A stretch of DNA of 59,821 nt from Hofstenia miamia (lineage: Eukaryota > Xenacoelomorpha > Acoela > Hofsteniidae). How positions within the stretch are numbered: position 1 is the first letter of the stretch; every line of letters starts with the position of its first letter. Of this stretch, positions 1-15,000 are shown in pieces. Both the position numbers and the translations under genes were made by a program. The stretch covers positions 1,128,433 to 1,188,253 of the forward strand of contig CABFPE010000055.1 of NCBI GenBank assembly GCA_900660155.1, in the 5' to 3' direction. Under the pieces are notes generated by a model that saw only the letters and a program-made list of their open reading frames with translations, ran no database searches and was not told the origin of the DNA.

Positions 1-2911
1 TATATATAATTTGTGGCTGTGTGTGATGAGAGAAAGAAGAGACAGAGTGGATAAAATTGCAATAAAACATTAGTTTTTTAAAACTTCTTCAGTGATTAAT
101 TAGCTGTCATTTAATTCATTAATATTCCATTTTGGCCTAAGGAGCAAATTTCGGTTCATGTTACATAACTGCTATTTTATTTTCTATTTTAATAATGAGG
201 AGATGTTCGCGTTATTCTCTTAATAATTTAATTAAACTCTAACACGAAAGTCACCTTTAAACAACATGTTTTGCTCATTACGTAGAAAGAAATAAATTTG
301 AGCCATCGAGTCGTTTTTGGCATTTTTATCTAACCAGGCACAATATATTGGTCTTAGGAAGGACTTATTTAATCTAGAAAGACTTATCTGCCAGATACTT
401 ATCTAAAGAAGAATACGCTCATTCCAAAATATCCCCTTAAACATGCACATTGTATGGAAGTGCTAAAACCCATTTATATGGCTGCTCAGTACTGCTAGTC
501 TCAATTGTTTCTGATGACACTAAGAAATTTTTTCTATTGCTAATATTTTCATTGAAATTGTTTGTGCAAATTTGTACACATTGTGACTTAATAATGTAAT
601 TTTGTACCAAATTCATAATTTTTAATGACATATTTTTGTTGTAAACTTAGAATGTCTTACGAATTATGACATTGAAATCGTGCAAAAACTTATTTCTTGT
701 GATGCTATATTATGATTTGTGCATAACTCAAATTCAACTGGTTTCACCATATTCTCCATTTTGCGAAATGCTAATTTTTAGAAGGTTGCTTCAATACTAA
801 ATTATACCAATATTTACACCAAATTAATTTGAAGATAACGAAAAAGTAGCCTAGTTTAATAAACAAGGATATTCAAGGTTGAATATAAATTCATAGTTCA
901 ATAAAAATCTAGTTTCTACATGTGTATAATTGTACACATTGTGTCTCAAGGGGATACGAACTTTCAAAATTAAATGCATCCACCCTCTGATAAACTAAGT
1001 ATGGATGTGTTGTATGCTTTATAATTTGTTTTTTAAGGTAGTTGCCTAAATGAATAAATTTTATTCTTAAAAATCTCTTTTTTGTCCTAGCTTCTATAAA
1101 CAATGCTAGTATTCTATTTTTGTATTTTGTTATATTTAAGGATAAATATGATTGAAGAGAAATATTGTATATTCACAAATGTTTTCACTCAGGAAATTCC
1201 TTTAGCATTGAGAATTTTTTTCCACATCAGGGCAATTGCAAGTCAATAAAAGTTGACCTTATGCGCCTCCAGAACTGCTCACAACCAAAAATAAACAAAT
1301 ACATAATATATTTTAACTGTTTTGAATTTATTTCAAAGTTTTTCATACATTCGTCATTTTGGCTTCATTCCAGCCACCGCCGACCAATGGTTGAGCTCAG
1401 CCACTAAACAAACCATATTTTGGAGTGGCAGTAGAACTTAAATAAGCAATTTAAAAACGGCCTAAGAAAATATTTTTGGTGTTTGGGTGATCGCTCCATT
1501 ACTACCACCTCCTCCTTAGTATCAGCGCCACTGTTAGAATCCCAATTTAATGAAAATGCTGGTTTGTAATTTCATAAAAAAATTTTATTTGAAAAAAATT
1601 AGTACAAATACTTCGCAATCAATGAAACCATAAAATACATTATCACATAAGCACTATAGTGTAGGCATTCAGTTTAGGAAAATATAGAAATACACTATTG
1701 CTACATGTAAGAATTACATCATAATGTGTGAATGTATATTTCTACATTGCATGCTCCTCGCAGGAGTTACAAATTCATTAAGATGTATTATGAATGTGTA
1801 AACAAAGTATTTCTATGCTTTCCTTTTCACCTCACAGTAAAATTTGTCTTCGAGAATCCAAATTGTTTCTGATTTGCAATTTTGTGAACTCTGAAAGTTT
1901 CCAATATGTTGCTTTACTTCTTTTTGAAAAGGCTATGTTATCTAGAAGTGCTTCAAGTTTGTGTTTGTTCGTTCGGATCAGTTTTGTTGCTTTCAACAAG
2001 GTTGGGCCTTGGGTTTTGTGTGACCATTTACAATACTTGGGTTAAAACACAAAACTTGAATTTAAAAAAATGTAATTAATTACATCGACGTTCTCTTCAC
2101 GGCGTTTAGTCCAGTCTAAGAAATGCATTCTTTGCATGAGCATACCATCAGATCTTTCATCTTCGATTAACTCCTTGTGTTGGTTAATCGCTGGATTAAG
2201 CATATTGAAACATTAATATATAGCCGAACTGAATTTACGTGACAACTGGTTCTTCACGATTTTGCCACATATTCCAATACGACTCACAATACGACATCGT
2301 CATATCGATGTAAGCCCTGGAAATACTTTAACACGCCAAGCAGCTCAGATGTAAGCACAGCAGGGTTTGCATCAACAGATTGAATATGATCTGTTGACAA
2401 GCCTCTGATTCAAGGTTCTACGCAGTATATAAACACTTAGATTATTCGTTTTGTATTTAATATTTGATATAAATGTTCTTCTCTAATAAAATATCCAGGT
2501 TACAGAGTAACTCTGTTCTAGAAACTTAATTAAATAATAGCATATTGCACTAAAATTCATTTGAAAGTATTCTGGCCAGGAGCGGTTTTAGGGTGAGGTA
2601 CGGCCTTTCAAAACAGCTGTAAACGTTATATCAAATTGCGGATTTATATGTGATTATTGTGAAAAAAGAAAGATTGTTTGGTATTTTTAATGCGATAGAA
2701 ACCATCTTTTTCCAAAAAATTCCGCTCTTCTGTCTATAAAGAACGTCTTATGAAGACTAGCTTTCATGTGTATGAATATAAACCTTAATTTTTTGCAAAA
2801 TATTATTTAATTGAGTATAACTTACAAAATGTAATCGTTTGAGGATATTTTTAGGAAGTTTTCTAAAACCGCGCCTGAATCTGGCATTATGTTACATCGT
2901 TGTTCCTTTAG
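1..2911. other. AT-rich sequence upstream of exon A, presumed intron
   Basis: No exon for the preceding SID-1 segment (the C-Y-H-V-C-P region) was found. Only short random frames and small palindromes are visible. Confidence 0.4.
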
Positions 2912-3048
2912 ACATATCATTTATGATCGTGATTGCTTTGCTGGGGATGATTCGCCTTTATCAAAGTCGTCATTGCGATATCACACTGAGTGCTGAAAGA
3001 GCGTTTTTGTGTCTCTCCATACTCATTTTCCTATCGGTTTCGGGAGTG
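2912..3048 (+). CDS. sid-1: sid-1 exon A (first in window)
   Basis: The acceptor is a pyrimidine-rich tract ending ttcctttag at 2911; the donor is gtg|gtaata. The exon opens with the last two bases of a split codon, read as Asp if the previous exon ends in G. It then codes for [20 protein letters not shown] and a second hydrophobic helix ending LSVSGV. This matches the SIDT segment D-T-S-F-M-Y-M-I-A-G-L, whose Asp is one of the conserved CREST-superfamily metal-site residues. A longer open frame reads through both splice sites (2839-3120), but its ends do not match the family. Confidence 0.92.
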
Positions 3049-6000
3049 GTAATATTTTATTTGAATTATTGTTTAATTTCAACGGTTAGTGCCTTGTTTG
3101 TGAAAATTTTTATCTCATAATTTATATCACCGCAATGATTTAATTTTGAATAGAAATTCTTCAATGAAAAAGGCGAGAAATTGAAAGGCATTTTAGAACC
3201 TAACTGTATAATGCAATACATGCAATCTATTTTTATAAAATTCTGAAGAAGTAATATGATAATGTGGCTATTGGGCCTTTTCAGTATCTTTACTTTTTCC
3301 AACCAACATCTAATTTTTATAATTTTCTGTAAAACTATATATGAAGTTTGATTACATCTCCGCTGTAGCGGATCTAGAGGGACTTCTGGGTTGCAGTTCC
3401 CCACTAGCTAAATTTTGTACAATATACAGAATGAGTTTAAAGTAACAATACAACTTATATTTGCTCTCATTTTATCAGTATCAATAATATACTGAAAATC
3501 TTACTCATATGAACCTAGGATACCCTTTATTTCAAACATTGTTCTAAATTTATTACAGCACACTATTTTCAATAAATGATTTAAATAAAATATTTCAGTA
3601 TCCCCACTACCAGGCACTCCTAGAGCCGCCTCTGCTTCTCCGTTTTCGAATTTGATACAAACGATAAGCGGTCATTAAGTTGCAGAGGTCTGAATTTTTG
3701 AATATTTCCTTCCATAAATTTTCATAAATTGATTAACACTTCCATTCCATTTCCATAATCTGGAAATAGAATGGAATGGAAATGTCCATTTCCATGTCCA
3801 AGCCTGTGCATAGCAAAACATTAAGTTTTTCGACTACTGTCTTGCTCGCTATGTTTGGAAACATTTTTGTTTGTTTTTGTGGAATGTTGCTGTTTTCAAG
3901 TCGAATCTCATTTGCTTTGAACACCAGCTTTGCATTCAATTAACAGATTTTTTCAGATTTTATTCTGCCCCTCAATCGTTTTGTCTTGGTAAGAGATCGA
4001 TCTGTTTGGAGTACAAACTAGTTTGATAAATGATCAGAGGCGGTTCTTGAGATATTCGTTTTGTTGCTTTTTTTATTATGTTCTACCACTGTATTTAATT
4101 TCTTTTGTTTTTGAATTATTCTTAGGTCGGATCGGGTTGTGTCCAACTAGTTTGACCCGTTTCTAGGTGTGATTTATATATGGTAGCATAGTTTCACTAC
4201 GTCATAATTCCCAATAATCGGGCTGCTACGTATTAATAATTTATCAAATTAATGAACCTTTTAAATTAAAATGTCAAAAATACAAACTAAGAATGCTTGC
4301 ATCGACGGAAATATATCTGGATGGAAGTTTATTCTAAAATTACTATAATTACATAAATTAGGTAAAATGTAACCGTTCATTGATATTGAGCGCCAATTCG
4401 ACGCCAAATGCATTAAAATTCAAAATCATTTTTCAAATATACGTTTATTTGGAAATATGAAATTTCATTGAATCTACCTAAAAATATATCATGTCAACGA
4501 TCAACAATATTCAATCAAATTATATTAATGATTAATCTTAGTCCCAATGTTTTGTTTTCCCAATAAAATTCGATGAAACCCTTTTTGAAGGATGCATTTC
4601 CACGAATTGTAAAAGTATCATTCTGAAAGTTTAAGCTAAATTATTTTCGATTTAAATTTTTGTTTAATCCTATTTTTTAGTTGTTTTTCGTAACTCTCTC
4701 ATTTACTTACTGCCCAAAAATTGCCTAAATCGTCGGCTTGAAGCTTCTGGGACTTAACATACCTATATTTTTTTATCTGTAGCAGCACTTATAACACGCT
4801 TTAAGTTATGCCTAGTCTATTGCAAATCTTTTTAATTTCGTATTTTTGGTCAATTTTTTAATCAAAAACTTATCTTCCTAGTCATTAGCTTTAAAGTGCA
4901 ATTATGACCCTTAATATAAATAAATTTTTATCATTATAATAGCGCTAATATTTGTAATAATATATTTTAAATGTAAATGGATAAGAAACATCACTTTCAA
5001 TTGTTGAAACACTAGTGCTTGCTTAAAATTGATGCAAAAGGATGTTCTATATTTCAAATTAAATTTAGCAGCTGATAAAAGTATTGAACAATCAACGTTT
5101 CACAAATATTATAAAAATAGTATTTTTATTAGAAATTAATATTCAAGATATTTTTTTATTAATTATGTTTTATATGGATTCAAGTATTTGATATAAAAGT
5201 AGTTCTTAAAGCAAATTGCTTCTTAACTTTAAACTTCCTGGTGTTATTTAAAAGAACGAAGTATTTTGTCCACATTTTCGAACAAGCCCGATAAAAAATT
5301 TGAAAAATTTTGCGTATGAGGGTAAAAATGTGATCAACTGTACTACAAATAGTTCAATTGGCTGAGGTACATGAAGCTTGAATGTTTTAAATAAAAATCC
5401 GTTTTTTTCCAAATTATGTCAACAGTACTCAATTTTCAGATAATAAACGAATCTAAAGTCCATGAAGGCAAAAATTAATTTCAGCATTGTTTTTTTATGC
5501 AGATAGATCACTCAAGCCTTGAGTAGGAGCGCCGTTCACAATGTTTGAAGTGGTTCCAATTATTTATCATTTGGGGGGGTTGTAAAATTTAATCATTTTT
5601 TAGTAGTGCGGATACAGGAATTTCAAAAAAAATTGGTTTCATATTGTCTCATTTTTTTCAAAATTTTGAACGTAATAAATGGGTGACCAATTGCAGCTTG
5701 ATTTTATGAAGTTTTACTGAATTTCTTCTTGAATATAGGCTATGGACTATTGGCAAAAATGTGATTATTAACTTTTTAAATTTAGACGCACCTAGTTTGA
5801 CCAACGTTGAGATTTTTAGTAATTTACATATTCACGGCCTACATAAAACCAACCTGCTCATTTCACTTCTTAACATTGAGAACCTGTTTACTTTTGTACT
5901 GTGTGCACACGGTTTGGATTCCACAGTGGTTATAAAACCTGTATTTTTGCATAGGTTTTATTCAATATGGATTTGATTTCACTATGCTCCGCTAACATTT

Positions 6001-9000
6001 ATAATAAAATTTGATTTGACAGGTCTTTAAATTAAAGATCTTTTGCTAAAATTTGTAGTGGGATATAATTTCATTGTCCATTGCATGTCTTATGAAAATG
6101 ATGCACATCTTTTTTAAAATTTAATCATTTACCTCAAAAAGAAACAATGTTTGCGAATCTCCAATGAAAATATCTAAATACAGAGAATTCAACTAGTAAC
6201 GAGCCAATATGCAATAATAAAGAGCCAATTTCCAAAATAATGAGTCAATTTGTTGGAATACAAAAAAATCCACTTTAAAAATCAAATATAAAAAATATTA
6301 AAGAAGTACGCATTATTCTATCATACTATGTGTAGTTGAGAAAAATGTTTGTATACCAAACTAAAATTGAACTTTCTATATCATTTTTTCGCGCATAATT
6401 TGAAAATGCATTTCATTTTTGAATTAATTGTAAATTATTTTCGGAAATTCGCAGTTTTCATTTATTTCAACAACTGATGATATTAGTCTAACTAATATAT
6501 TTTTAATATCTTTGATGCGTACCCATTTTATAATATTATTACTGTTTATTAATTACTACCTAATATATTATAAATGAACTACATCAAAAATTAACATTGT
6601 TTGTTGTTTTTTAGCGATAACTCAACAATTATAATAAAATAAGTTATTCCAAAAACAACTTTTAACATTGAACGTTTTTCCGTGATCCAGTTGTTACAAA
6701 AGATTTCCATAAACGTTCTGGATCACTAATGCAGTAGAACTTTTCATCTTGCAAATTGTTTGTGGAAAAATAGACGATTTTTCAATTATAGGGTTAGTTC
6801 CAAATAACTTTATATACACTTCCTATTAACAGCAGTCCTATCAGAAATGCGACCACTAACTACTCCCCAACATGAATGAACCATATTCATCACATTTGTA
6901 GTGGCTGAATGTAAAAATTTGGGCTTCAAGTGTAAATATAGGCAGAAGGCTTAACATAAAATTAGTCACTCCACCATAACTGGTAAAAGTGTTCTAGCAA
7001 GCAACTGAAGTTTTTCTGTTGAATATCGAAATACTTGACCATTAACCTATTGCCGTGACGCTTTTTTAAAATATAGTAAAATATAATGATTTCCTATTGC
7101 AAGTTCCAAAAAACAGCAGATCACGAATTTCGACTGCAATACGTTCAGAAAGTACAATTTTTGAAAATGCCGACAAACCATTGAAATACAGGTAGTTTTT
7201 TTAACATGCTTTTGTAAAAGGCACTTTTTTAGTTCATCTTAAATTTATACTTATATTCAAACCCCGGACTATGTACGTTTCATATGCTTCTTCCAATGCT
7301 TGTCCAACACTTATTTTCTGTAGAATTTTCGAAAGCCAGCATCGCTTGGGAAGCGAAACATTTTTTAATATGGTTTACCAAAATAATTTGAGTGGCAGTT
7401 GTACATAGAGCATTTCTTCGTAGGCTAGGCAAAGCAAGACAAGCAAGCATAAAGTAAATGATTCACTAAAACAACCATTTCTTCTGTTTAATTTGACTTA
7501 TAAGTGTTTTCTATGGGAAAAAACAATAAAAAACAAAAAACAGTTAATATCGAAAAAACATGTCTTAAACGGTTTTTTAAAAAACTGTTTAGTGTAACAA
7601 CCCTGTAATGAAAGCTAATATAATCTGAGAAATATTCTTACTGCACAAACATACCTTCTTTCATTGAATGTGTTTATGAGTCCCTATGGTGCATATGACT
7701 TTGTTTCATTTCTACTTCTGACTCAAAGTTGCACAGTTAAAGTCAAATGCTTTGTTGGTTCCTATTGATGTCGCAGTAATGACTGATTGTGAAGAAACTT
7801 ATGCCACTGTTCCCTGTGTGATTAATAATTAAGTATCATAAAGAACAATTGAAAGTAAGAAATGTTTCAAATTTTCTGGGGTCTAAACAGCTCAGGTAGT
7901 GTTTGTCACCGATCCATGTATTATATTTTTCCACCCTCAAAGCAAAAAATTACTCAAATTTAGTGGGAAGGTCAATCAGGTAGTAACAATATCCCAAAAT
8001 TTGATGTTGAGCATGTTGCTTTGCCTAAAAAATTATGTGCGTTTTTTTAACAATTTTTAAAGGAATCAAAAACGAAGATGTTAAACTCACACTTCACAAA
8101 TTATTTTCAAGATTGTCAGACAAGAAAGTCACAGCAGCCGTACTCAATGGACCTTAAATTGATAATTTGCAAAAGTGAAATTTTTTTGTCAACTTTGAAT
8201 CAAGAAGATAGCTAATGTGCTTTGCTGCTATTCTACATTTACTTTCAAATGTACTCATGCCCACAGATTTTCATTTGACTGAAAAGATTATTTGTCAACA
8301 CTATGATGGAATGTTTCAAAAGACTTGATAGTAATTATTCTCTGAAAATACATTTGCCCGAGTTGCTCAATATGCCATGTTCTATTAGTGATCAGTGAGG
8401 AGAGTAAATGCATCAAATGTTCAATGGCTTTTATTTTCATTATGCTGGAAAATCTGTGAAAAGTTTTATACTGGATTTTATATGGATAAATGTTGTATAT
8501 TTTTCCTAATACTTTTTACTTTTTCATAGTAAAATAATAATAAAATAAGCAAATAAAATAATTAAATAATAAGGCAAATATTATCAGATCCCTAATCATG
8601 GTAAAAATGGATCTGAAATGCATTGTAATTTACTTGCTATACAACAAGTGCACTTTCAACGTTATTCACAATTTAGTCTTCTCTCAGAATAAACAATAAT
8701 AATTTCTTAAATCTTCACCTTCGAGATGATTCATAATGTTTTCATTATATTCAACTAGCTGTGTTCTGGCTTCTGATTTTGGGCTAATAGAATATAGCCT
8801 GTTTTTTTACACAGGATTTAAATCCAGAGTATAAAGGGATAATAGCATTAATGTAACATTATTTTCATGCAGACATTTTAAAATCTCGTCACAGTGATGA
8901 AACCTTATTATCCAAAACTAAAACAGGATTATCAATATAACCCTCTTATTCAATGCTTCTTTTACAACTGCTTTCAGCAATAATTTGAAGTCGCTTTTTA

Positions 9001-12000
9001 TGTATTGCTGCAGTTCTGCCCTTTATTTTTACTAATTGGCTCTTTATTTTTGCAATTAGGCTCTTTATTTCTTGGATTCTCTTGAGTGCATTCAAGGCCT
9101 GGTGCATTTAATATAATATTATGGACCAAATGTATGTCTGTTGTTGTTGTTGTTGTTGTTCAGTATTCATAATTATGTTGAACTCTTCATCTAACATATA
9201 ATAAAAATGATGTTTTCACTACTTCTACCTTAATTGAGGAATCCGTTTCCTGTATTTAATAGCAGTTAAAGATGTAAATGAGATAAAGGCTTCCTTTCAT
9301 ACAATTACTGTCATTGTAATGGGGTTTCCTCTCATTATGTCATTATTTTTTCGATTTCGTTTTTAAGAGAATAAGAAATGATGTAAATGATGTGATAATT
9401 AACTTGGAAATACGTGAATTACATAGTATGAAAATTCAGTTTTAAGAGAGATCTTTTGAAAGATTTCCACCCATAAAATGTGGTCTAAATAGTTGATATC
9501 AATTTCATTGATGAGGCTTTTTAAATGAAAGAAATGCTGAGTTACTGGAAATATGTTTTCTAGTAAACAATTTTCATAATTCATGTTTGAAGAAAATTCG
9601 TTTAACGCAATGCTTATGGAGGCGGTTTCACTTTCTCGCAATCACAAAAGAACATGAATAAGCAAGTCTTTATAAGAAGTTATGGCAAAACATAAGCCTA
9701 ACCGCTTGAAATTCACTAAATCTTTCGTTTTAGATTTTGAAATCAATATTGTGATGTCATATAAAACCTCTACCGATTAGAAAGCCAGGTAGAAGAGTTT
9801 TTAGGATAAAAACCAACTAATTTATATGTCTCCAAAATTATGCAATTTGCAGTCATCGTCAAATATATAAAATATTAAATTTAAGTTTCAGAGAAATCGT
9901 GTTTGAAGTAAAAAAACAAGACCGCAAATCAGATCCTTGTGGTCTTTCACTTGTGGGATTTTAATGATACTAATTATTATATTAGTAAACATTATTCAAA
10001 AAATATGTCGTTACTTATTTAATTAATCCCAAATCTAGTACACGCGGACATGAAGCCTACTATGCTACCAAACTCATTTATTTGTACAGCTTTCCGAAAG
10101 AGTTTTGCACGAATCTGAAGAGTTTTTAGTGTCCAATCGCGAATTGTTGTAAAGAAGTGAGCTAAATGTTTTTGCTTTTTCGTTTATTGATTAACAAAAG
10201 TTGGTAGTTGATCATATGATTGACGTTGCGAGAGTATATTTCATCGTAATTAAATAGAAAAACAACTTTCAAATAAAAATAATGTTGGAAGTTTACAATG
10301 AATGAGAGAGCGTGCCCTGCTATGTTATCTACACTTACTCCGCATAATTCAACTGCAGCATATACATAATTTTGATTATTAATTAATCTTACGGCTGAGT
10401 TTTTTGTAATAACCCTCATAAATTCTTAGTAAAATGTGTAATCGAAATGTAAAACCAGAGAAGTTAGAATTGGGCTGGGCCTAAAGTTGGGCCGGATTTT
10501 CGACATAGTAATTTGTGCCGGGCTTGGGCATAATGTTTTAATTGGTATTTGAAATACAAGCAAAAATTCACTTTAAAACTTAAACTTTGCACATGACAAA
10601 AACAATCTCTTTAAATTTAATCAGTCCTGCATTGTTGGCTGGCGCAATATTTCCAACACTTAAATTGTGTCTGCTTCAAGCAAAGAGCGTTAATTAAAAT
10701 TCCACTTACTTTGTGCTGATGTAAGTTGATGTAAGTTGGCAGCGAATTTTACTAATTGAATAGATAAGAAGCGATATGTTTTAAAACGATAAAAAGGACG
10801 ATTGCAATCCTGGAAATATTTTGTTGTGGCAATACTTATATTTATAAATTAGTTGTGGCGGTAGGAAGAACTTATGAAATGTGACATGTGATACCTTGGC
10901 TGTAGAGTATAGTACTCAGCAGAGGGTTGCAATATTTTAAGAGGGGGTTGCTTCAAAAATAGCATTATTATTATTACAGTGACTAAATACCAACATTTCT
11001 TGCTTAAAACCATAAAGAAACTTTTTAAATGAAATTCGTGTAAAAAACTTGTCAAAATTTTTTATTGAAGCTCTATTAGTTTTATAGAACATGTAAAAAT
11101 ACACATACAAAATAAAATATACACAAATTTCATCTTCATATAGAATTAATTTTTATGAAATGTTTGGATAAAAGAGTAGCAGAATGTAAATGCTCTTGTT
11201 GTGGTTCCTTTTTCTTGGTTTGATTACATGCAAACGGCTAATTACAACAATCAATTTTAGAGCAAAATTGGCAATTATGTTTTGCCATGCCCAGTTATTA
11301 TAATACCTGAAGATTAAACATATTGATAAATCGTGGTCAGTTATGCCAAGAATCTCCATTATCTCTCATTACAATACTATCAATGGCAATATATTTTTAC
11401 GTTTTCCATAAAATTCTAAGCAAAAGATTAAATAATAAGCAGTTTCATTTATAAAAAGTCGAGACACACCTCATTTTCATTGTGCAATCTGCTTTTTGAA
11501 ATTTTAATATTTTTTTGAGATGAAAGCGTTTAACAATTTTAAGAATAAACCAACAAAAAGGTAAAAAAAATTCTAAACAGTTTAAGGTTATTCTATGCAC
11601 AAATTTGTAACAATTTAGAAAATTTTTGTCTTCATTGGTAATATTTGTGAAAATGCACATTCAATGCTATTTGGTAACTATGAGGCAAAAGACACTATCA
11701 GTGGAGTAAATGAAAAATAATTTGGGCCGGCAGGGCTTGGCCCAAATAAATGGCATTTTGAAATTTGTGGACTGTCCGTGGGAATAAGCCTCATTGGGCC
11801 GGGCCGTGCCGGGCTTGGGCACAAAAAATCGGCCCAATACCAACTCTTTGTAAAACATTTCATTTCATATACAAATTTGAAAGGAATAAGCGTTGATAAT
11901 GCCCTAACTATATAAGGACTGCATATTGGTAACATATGTAATAGTCAACAATCTATGAGGACATCATCGTTGGAAGGGTGTATTTCAATCGGCGTTTTAA

Positions 12001-15000
12001 AGGGAAAAATAACATATAGCGATAGAATTATTTTAAACTGTTTACCAACAGTAATATAACTATAATCAGGCATCATTCTGGCACAATTATAACATATTCC
12101 TTATATTGTAATGCCGTCTTTTCAAACACAGTTATATTTATGGTGTATGTGTGAAATATATTTTTTAAAATTTCAATCATCGCTTAAAATATTGTAACAA
12201 TCGCAGGGCTATTTTCCTACTCGTGCATTTTTTCCTTTGTCTAATTTAGGTATTCACCCAGGAGCGGATGTTTTGGATCGTTTTCACTGCCATTTATTTA
12301 CTGACGGTTATTTACGTCTGCTGTCAGATCTATTACATGGGCTCGTGTAAAATAGGTTTGTTAATTTACTCCTAATTTCATTTTCTTGCGCAATCATCTT
12401 AATATAAAACTAATTTCTAATTTCCATGATAGTTTTTATAGATTCCCTCTTAAATAGTGCTTTGACTTATAGCGTTATAAACATTCATCAAATTTTGTCT
12501 AGCAAATGATTTTAGTTAAAAATAAAGAAACCATTCAATCACATTTCATTTCCTTTTGTTTTATTTTAATAGGGTGTTTTAAGGTTTTATTTTTTCCATT
12601 AGTATTGAATATCTTTCAGTTAGAAATTTATAGTTTCAGCATTAATGCTGGTGATAGGTTGGGTTTGGTAATTTATATTAATATCACAATAGTTTAGGAC
12701 TAATTCTTAAAAGAAGTGGCCATAAATTTGTGAATGATTGCGTTCGTTTTTTCCAAAAATAATAATAAAACGGATGTTTCACGATGACCCTGAACAATTG
12801 AACTAATATCGATGCCCTTGGCATGATACGCAATGCACCGATAAGAATTGTTAGAAGTAAAATTTCCAGCACGAATCAAAACGAATACAGTTTCATTTAT
12901 TTTACATTGACACACAGATACATATACGCTTTTAATGTAATCCTATACTCCTGCATTCTGCATTAATTATATTTAAGAGATCATCAAACATTATTATGAA
13001 TATTTCTGATAACAGGCAACCTGAACTATTGATGATATAAAATGAATTCCCTTCACCTAATTGCTATTCCTAAATAATGAATATTGGAAGATTGGTAGCT
13101 TAAATAAAAATTACAGTCAAGCCCTAGTTAATGAATTACTCGTAGCTTGAACAAATTGGAATTTGTACACATGAATAAGGAAATGTATGTTTCATTGTTT
13201 GAGAAAAATCGTCGTTTTGAAGTCACACTTATTGCATATTTTTTTCAAGCATAAATTTTTTAGCATACCTGTCTTCAAGAAAAATTACATTTTTAAAATA
13301 TTTTTTAAATAGTTTTTTAATATCAATATTTTAAAATATTATATTTACAATTACGAGACACGTAAAACACTTAATTTTTGTGTAGTTATGATTAGCTATT
13401 TTTCAATTTTCTGGGAAATGGGATATCTCATAGTTTGGAAAGCATTTTAACGTGGCTAATTATAATCTTAAATCCATCATGTAACCAACTTGTTTCTACA
13501 ACTAGGCAGTGAGAAATGAGATAAAGTGCTCCGAGCAAGCTGTTGCACGTAGTGTTGGCAAATTGCAGTAACCCAGAAAGTGGTTACAAGTAGCTTACTA
13601 GTAACTCATCAATGACTTACTAGTAACCGCGGCAACCTGGCAAAATACTCTGATGTGCTGCATTCCCATAATCACTGGGGGATTTGTTTTTCAAGTACTT
13701 GGCTAGTTAGTAGCGCATCGTTTGTATGACTGCATTAATACATGCAAATGCAAAAGCGAAGTCACAATATAGTGTTGTTTGATTGGCTGCCACTACATGG
13801 GGAAAGCCACGTTACCCTACAGGAAGAAATTGTTTAAGCAAAATTATTGCAATGCGTGTTTCCGGGGTAAGCCAATAATGCTGTGTAAGTATTATCAAAT
13901 ATATCTTTATCTAAGAATGGTGCAGTGTTAAGTCTATTTTTATTTGTTTGCAATGTTGCTTGAACAATGTTTAAAACGAGGGTCAAATTGTGTTACCCTA
14001 CGGGACAGTGTTTGCTTCGCTATATTGTCACAAACTTATTAGCTTGAATTTTCTGCTTAATTATTTGCCATTTTATATATGTAGATGCTGATTAACTCTT
14101 ACTAGATACTGCCTCTTTGTTAATTAAGCATCTCTTTCTGCAAATTTCTCTGCTCATCACAATAGTCCACTACTACCGTTACCCTTCAAGACGTTACCCT
14201 ACAGGACAGAGCATTGTTACCCTACAGGACATAAAACGTTTTTTTATTACAACGTACAAAATAATGATGTAGACAACAAGTACAACGTATAATGACTGCC
14301 AATGCCTGTGATTTCGTCCAAGTAGTATCACCAACAACAAACTTTCTGTTAAGCCAAGTAGGAAGTGATGTGAGCTTGCACAGAATCTCGTCAAGAGGAT
14401 ATATACCGTAATCATTTAAAAATTCCTTTCCCCACATAGTAAATATGTTTATTAGTAAGTAGTAACATGCCAGCCCTAGTTGAATTGAGGGTTTTGTGTC
14501 ATTTATCCCATTGAAATAGAACATTGTTTTATTTCATGGTTTGTACCCGGGCCCGCAGTATCTTGTATGAGGACAGATTATGCACGAAATGAATTCCATT
14601 TTAGTGGGTTGGGATGTGAAACAGGCTTCACACGGGCCACAATCCGGCTCGCCAATCATTTCTGGTGAACATTCATGTAAGGGTTTGCATCTTTTATATT
14701 ACTTTTGACAAGATATATTTTTTAGAAGTAATGCCAATAAACTTAATTAAAGATCATTCTTATTTCCATTGTTTTTAATTTAAATGCTGTTTTATTTATG
14801 TACGGCGAAATCTGTGTTTGTTGTGAAGGTGAGCAACAAAATGGGTGATAATCTGTCGCTCCATGTTGTCAAATTTTTTAGGTGGCTCTTTTAAAATAGC
14901 GTTGAACGCCACTTCTCTAGGGCAAAAGCCCATCGTGTAACATTCGCTTAATTCACAAAAAACAACTTGCCAGTTTTTTAACATATACGTGATGGGGGAG

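Noticed and set aside
2839-3120. The whole 93-codon open frame as one exon or gene
   Set aside because: Only 2912-3048 matches the SIDT family; the ends run into intron sequence past good splice sites.
10162-10419. 85-codon minus-strand frame
   Set aside because: AT-driven composition, no motif, no splice or start support; same for most 60-90 codon frames in the window.
11667-11935. Overlapping minus-strand frames of 63 and 85 codons
   Set aside because: They read through the GC-rich end of a hAT MITE, so the proline/glycine-rich peptides are terminal-repeat translations.
13811-14231. GTTACCC repeats as telomere-like sequence
   Set aside because: The unit is 16 bp, dispersed and not a tandem 5-7 bp repeat.
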